The notes under the pieces were generated by a model. It was not told the DNA's origin. It searched no databases and was given only the letters and a program-made list of their open reading frames with translations. DNA of 64,000 bases from Pseudovibrio sp947494035 (lineage in GTDB: Bacteria; Pseudomonadota; Alphaproteobacteria; Rhizobiales; Stappiaceae): the NCBI GenBank assembly GCA_947494035.1, contig CANLTN010000002.1, positions 1-64,000 on the forward strand, written 5' to 3'. Positions within the stretch are counted from its first letter, which is position 1; every line of letters begins with the position of its first letter. Shown piece after piece: positions 63,477 through 64,000 of this stretch. Position numbers and translations under genes: made by a program.

Positions 63477-64000
63477 GTGAAAAAGATTGCATACACGACT
63501 GGTGTGGTCGTATCGGCTTTAGCTTTAACAGCATGTGGCGGCGGAGGCGGCGGCGGATCGGGTGGCAGCTCGAGCTCTAAAGATGTAGAGCTCCCAGACG
63601 TTCGTGCGCAGCCTTGCGGCAATGTTAGAAGATCAACTGGCGTTTTTTCTTCTTGCGTGACGTCATTTGATGAAGTCGTCGCCAAGCAATTTTCTCAGGT
63701 CCGCGAGTTTATCGTACAAAGCGTTAAGGTCGGAGGTTTATTGAGCGGTGCTGGCTACTCCATCACCAGTAATGCCTATTCGGATATCAACCTCCACTAC
63801 GCCCGTGCTGCAGGATTGACTGGCGCGGGTGAACTGATCGCTATCGTCGACGAAGGCTTCTTAGTTTCCCACAATGATCTAAGCAAAAAGAAAGTGACTG
63901 TCTTCAGAGGAAACACAGCTGAAGATCATGGAACCTTTGTTGCGACCATTGCGGCGGGTGATCAAGATGATAACGGAGTAATGGGTGTCGCCCCGGGCGC
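63477..64000 (+). CDS. lipidated subtilisin-like autotransporter protease, 3'-truncated by the window
   Basis: The first ~174 residues of a paralogue of the preceding gene. GTG 63477 gives a lipobox LALTAC with Cys20, then a long glycine/serine linker. Shared stretches include STGVFSSCVTSFDEVVAKQF, SITSNAYSDINLHYARAAGL, the Asp motif IVDEGFLVSHNDL and the His motif EDHGTFVATIAAG. The catalytic Ser and barrel lie outside the window. An earlier in-frame GTG (63459) is possible. Confidence 0.85.
   Translation, partial: MKKIAYTTGVVVSALALTACGGGGGGGSGGSSSSKDVELPDVRAQPCGNVRRSTGVFSSCVTSFDEVVAKQFSQVREFIVQSVKVGGLLSGAGYSITSNAYSDINLHYARAAGLTGAGELIAIVDEGFLVSHNDLSKKKVTVFRGNTAEDHGTFVATIAAGDQDDNGVMGVAPG

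Noticed and set aside
1..64000. tRNA genes, rRNA genes, CRISPR array or prophage
   Set aside because: No cloverleaf T-loop signatures, rRNA segments, regularly spaced repeats or phage structural genes were recognised by eye; a dedicated RNA search was not possible.

Overview
The window looks like chromosomal DNA of an alphaproteobacterium of moderate GC, probably a marine Stappiaceae-like lineage (Pseudovibrio/Labrenzia type). This is inferred from gene content and order: aspS divergent to rnd, ppk-ppx, an HdaA-like protein, purMN, lptF-lptG-lptD-surA-pdxA-rsmA, RutR-like and RecX proteins, and degenerate ACGCGTATCC-type intergenic repeats. No rRNA, tRNA, CRISPR array or intact insertion sequence was recognised.

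Region 1 (about 95-13128) is the most distinctive part. Four minus-strand genes encode reductive pyrimidine (or hydantoin) catabolism: an N-carbamoyl amino acid hydrolase, a dihydropyrimidinase, an NCS1 nucleobase transporter and a DUF1330 protein. Divergent from them across an 836-bp regulatory gap lies a translationally coupled plus-strand operon for coenzyme F420: cofG, cofH, cofD, cofC, cofE and an NADPH:F420 reductase (npdG). A luciferase-like (LLM) F420-type oxidoreductase and a RutR-like TetR regulator follow. No ordinary dihydropyrimidine dehydrogenase (PreT/PreA) or RutA ring-opening system is present here. A coherent hypothesis is that the LLM enzyme reduces uracil/thymine with F420H2, the cofactor is made and recharged by the adjacent operon, and the products go to the dihydropyrimidinase and N-carbamoyl hydrolase, all under a pyrimidine-sensing RutR homologue.

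Region 2 (13138-24760) is mixed: a decayed ABC ATPase remnant, an EamA exporter, formate-tetrahydrofolate ligase, a secreted polysaccharide-lyase-like protein, recX, ferredoxin-NADP reductase, a CSS/EAL c-di-GMP phosphodiesterase and two tandem secreted proteins of unknown function that share a C-terminal architecture.

Region 3 (24827-38336) is core: an MsbA-like ABC exporter, aspS, rnd, ppx, ppk, an HdaA-like protein, an AI-2E/PerM permease, purM and purN, with several clear terminators and two patches of palindromic repeats.

Region 4 (38390-50760) is more accessory: a molybdopterin oxidoreductase, two TetR regulators, a secreted GlcG/HbpS protein, ndk, DinB, DUF4242, a small P-loop ATPase with a broken partial duplicate nearby, DUF1801, an ABC-F ATPase, a methyltransferase coupled to holC, and a 39-residue putative exported peptide.

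Region 5 (50897-64000) holds pepA, then the envelope-assembly string lptF-lptG-lptD-surA-like-pdxA-rsmA, and ends with two tandem lipidated subtilisin-like autotransporters (the second cut by the window edge).
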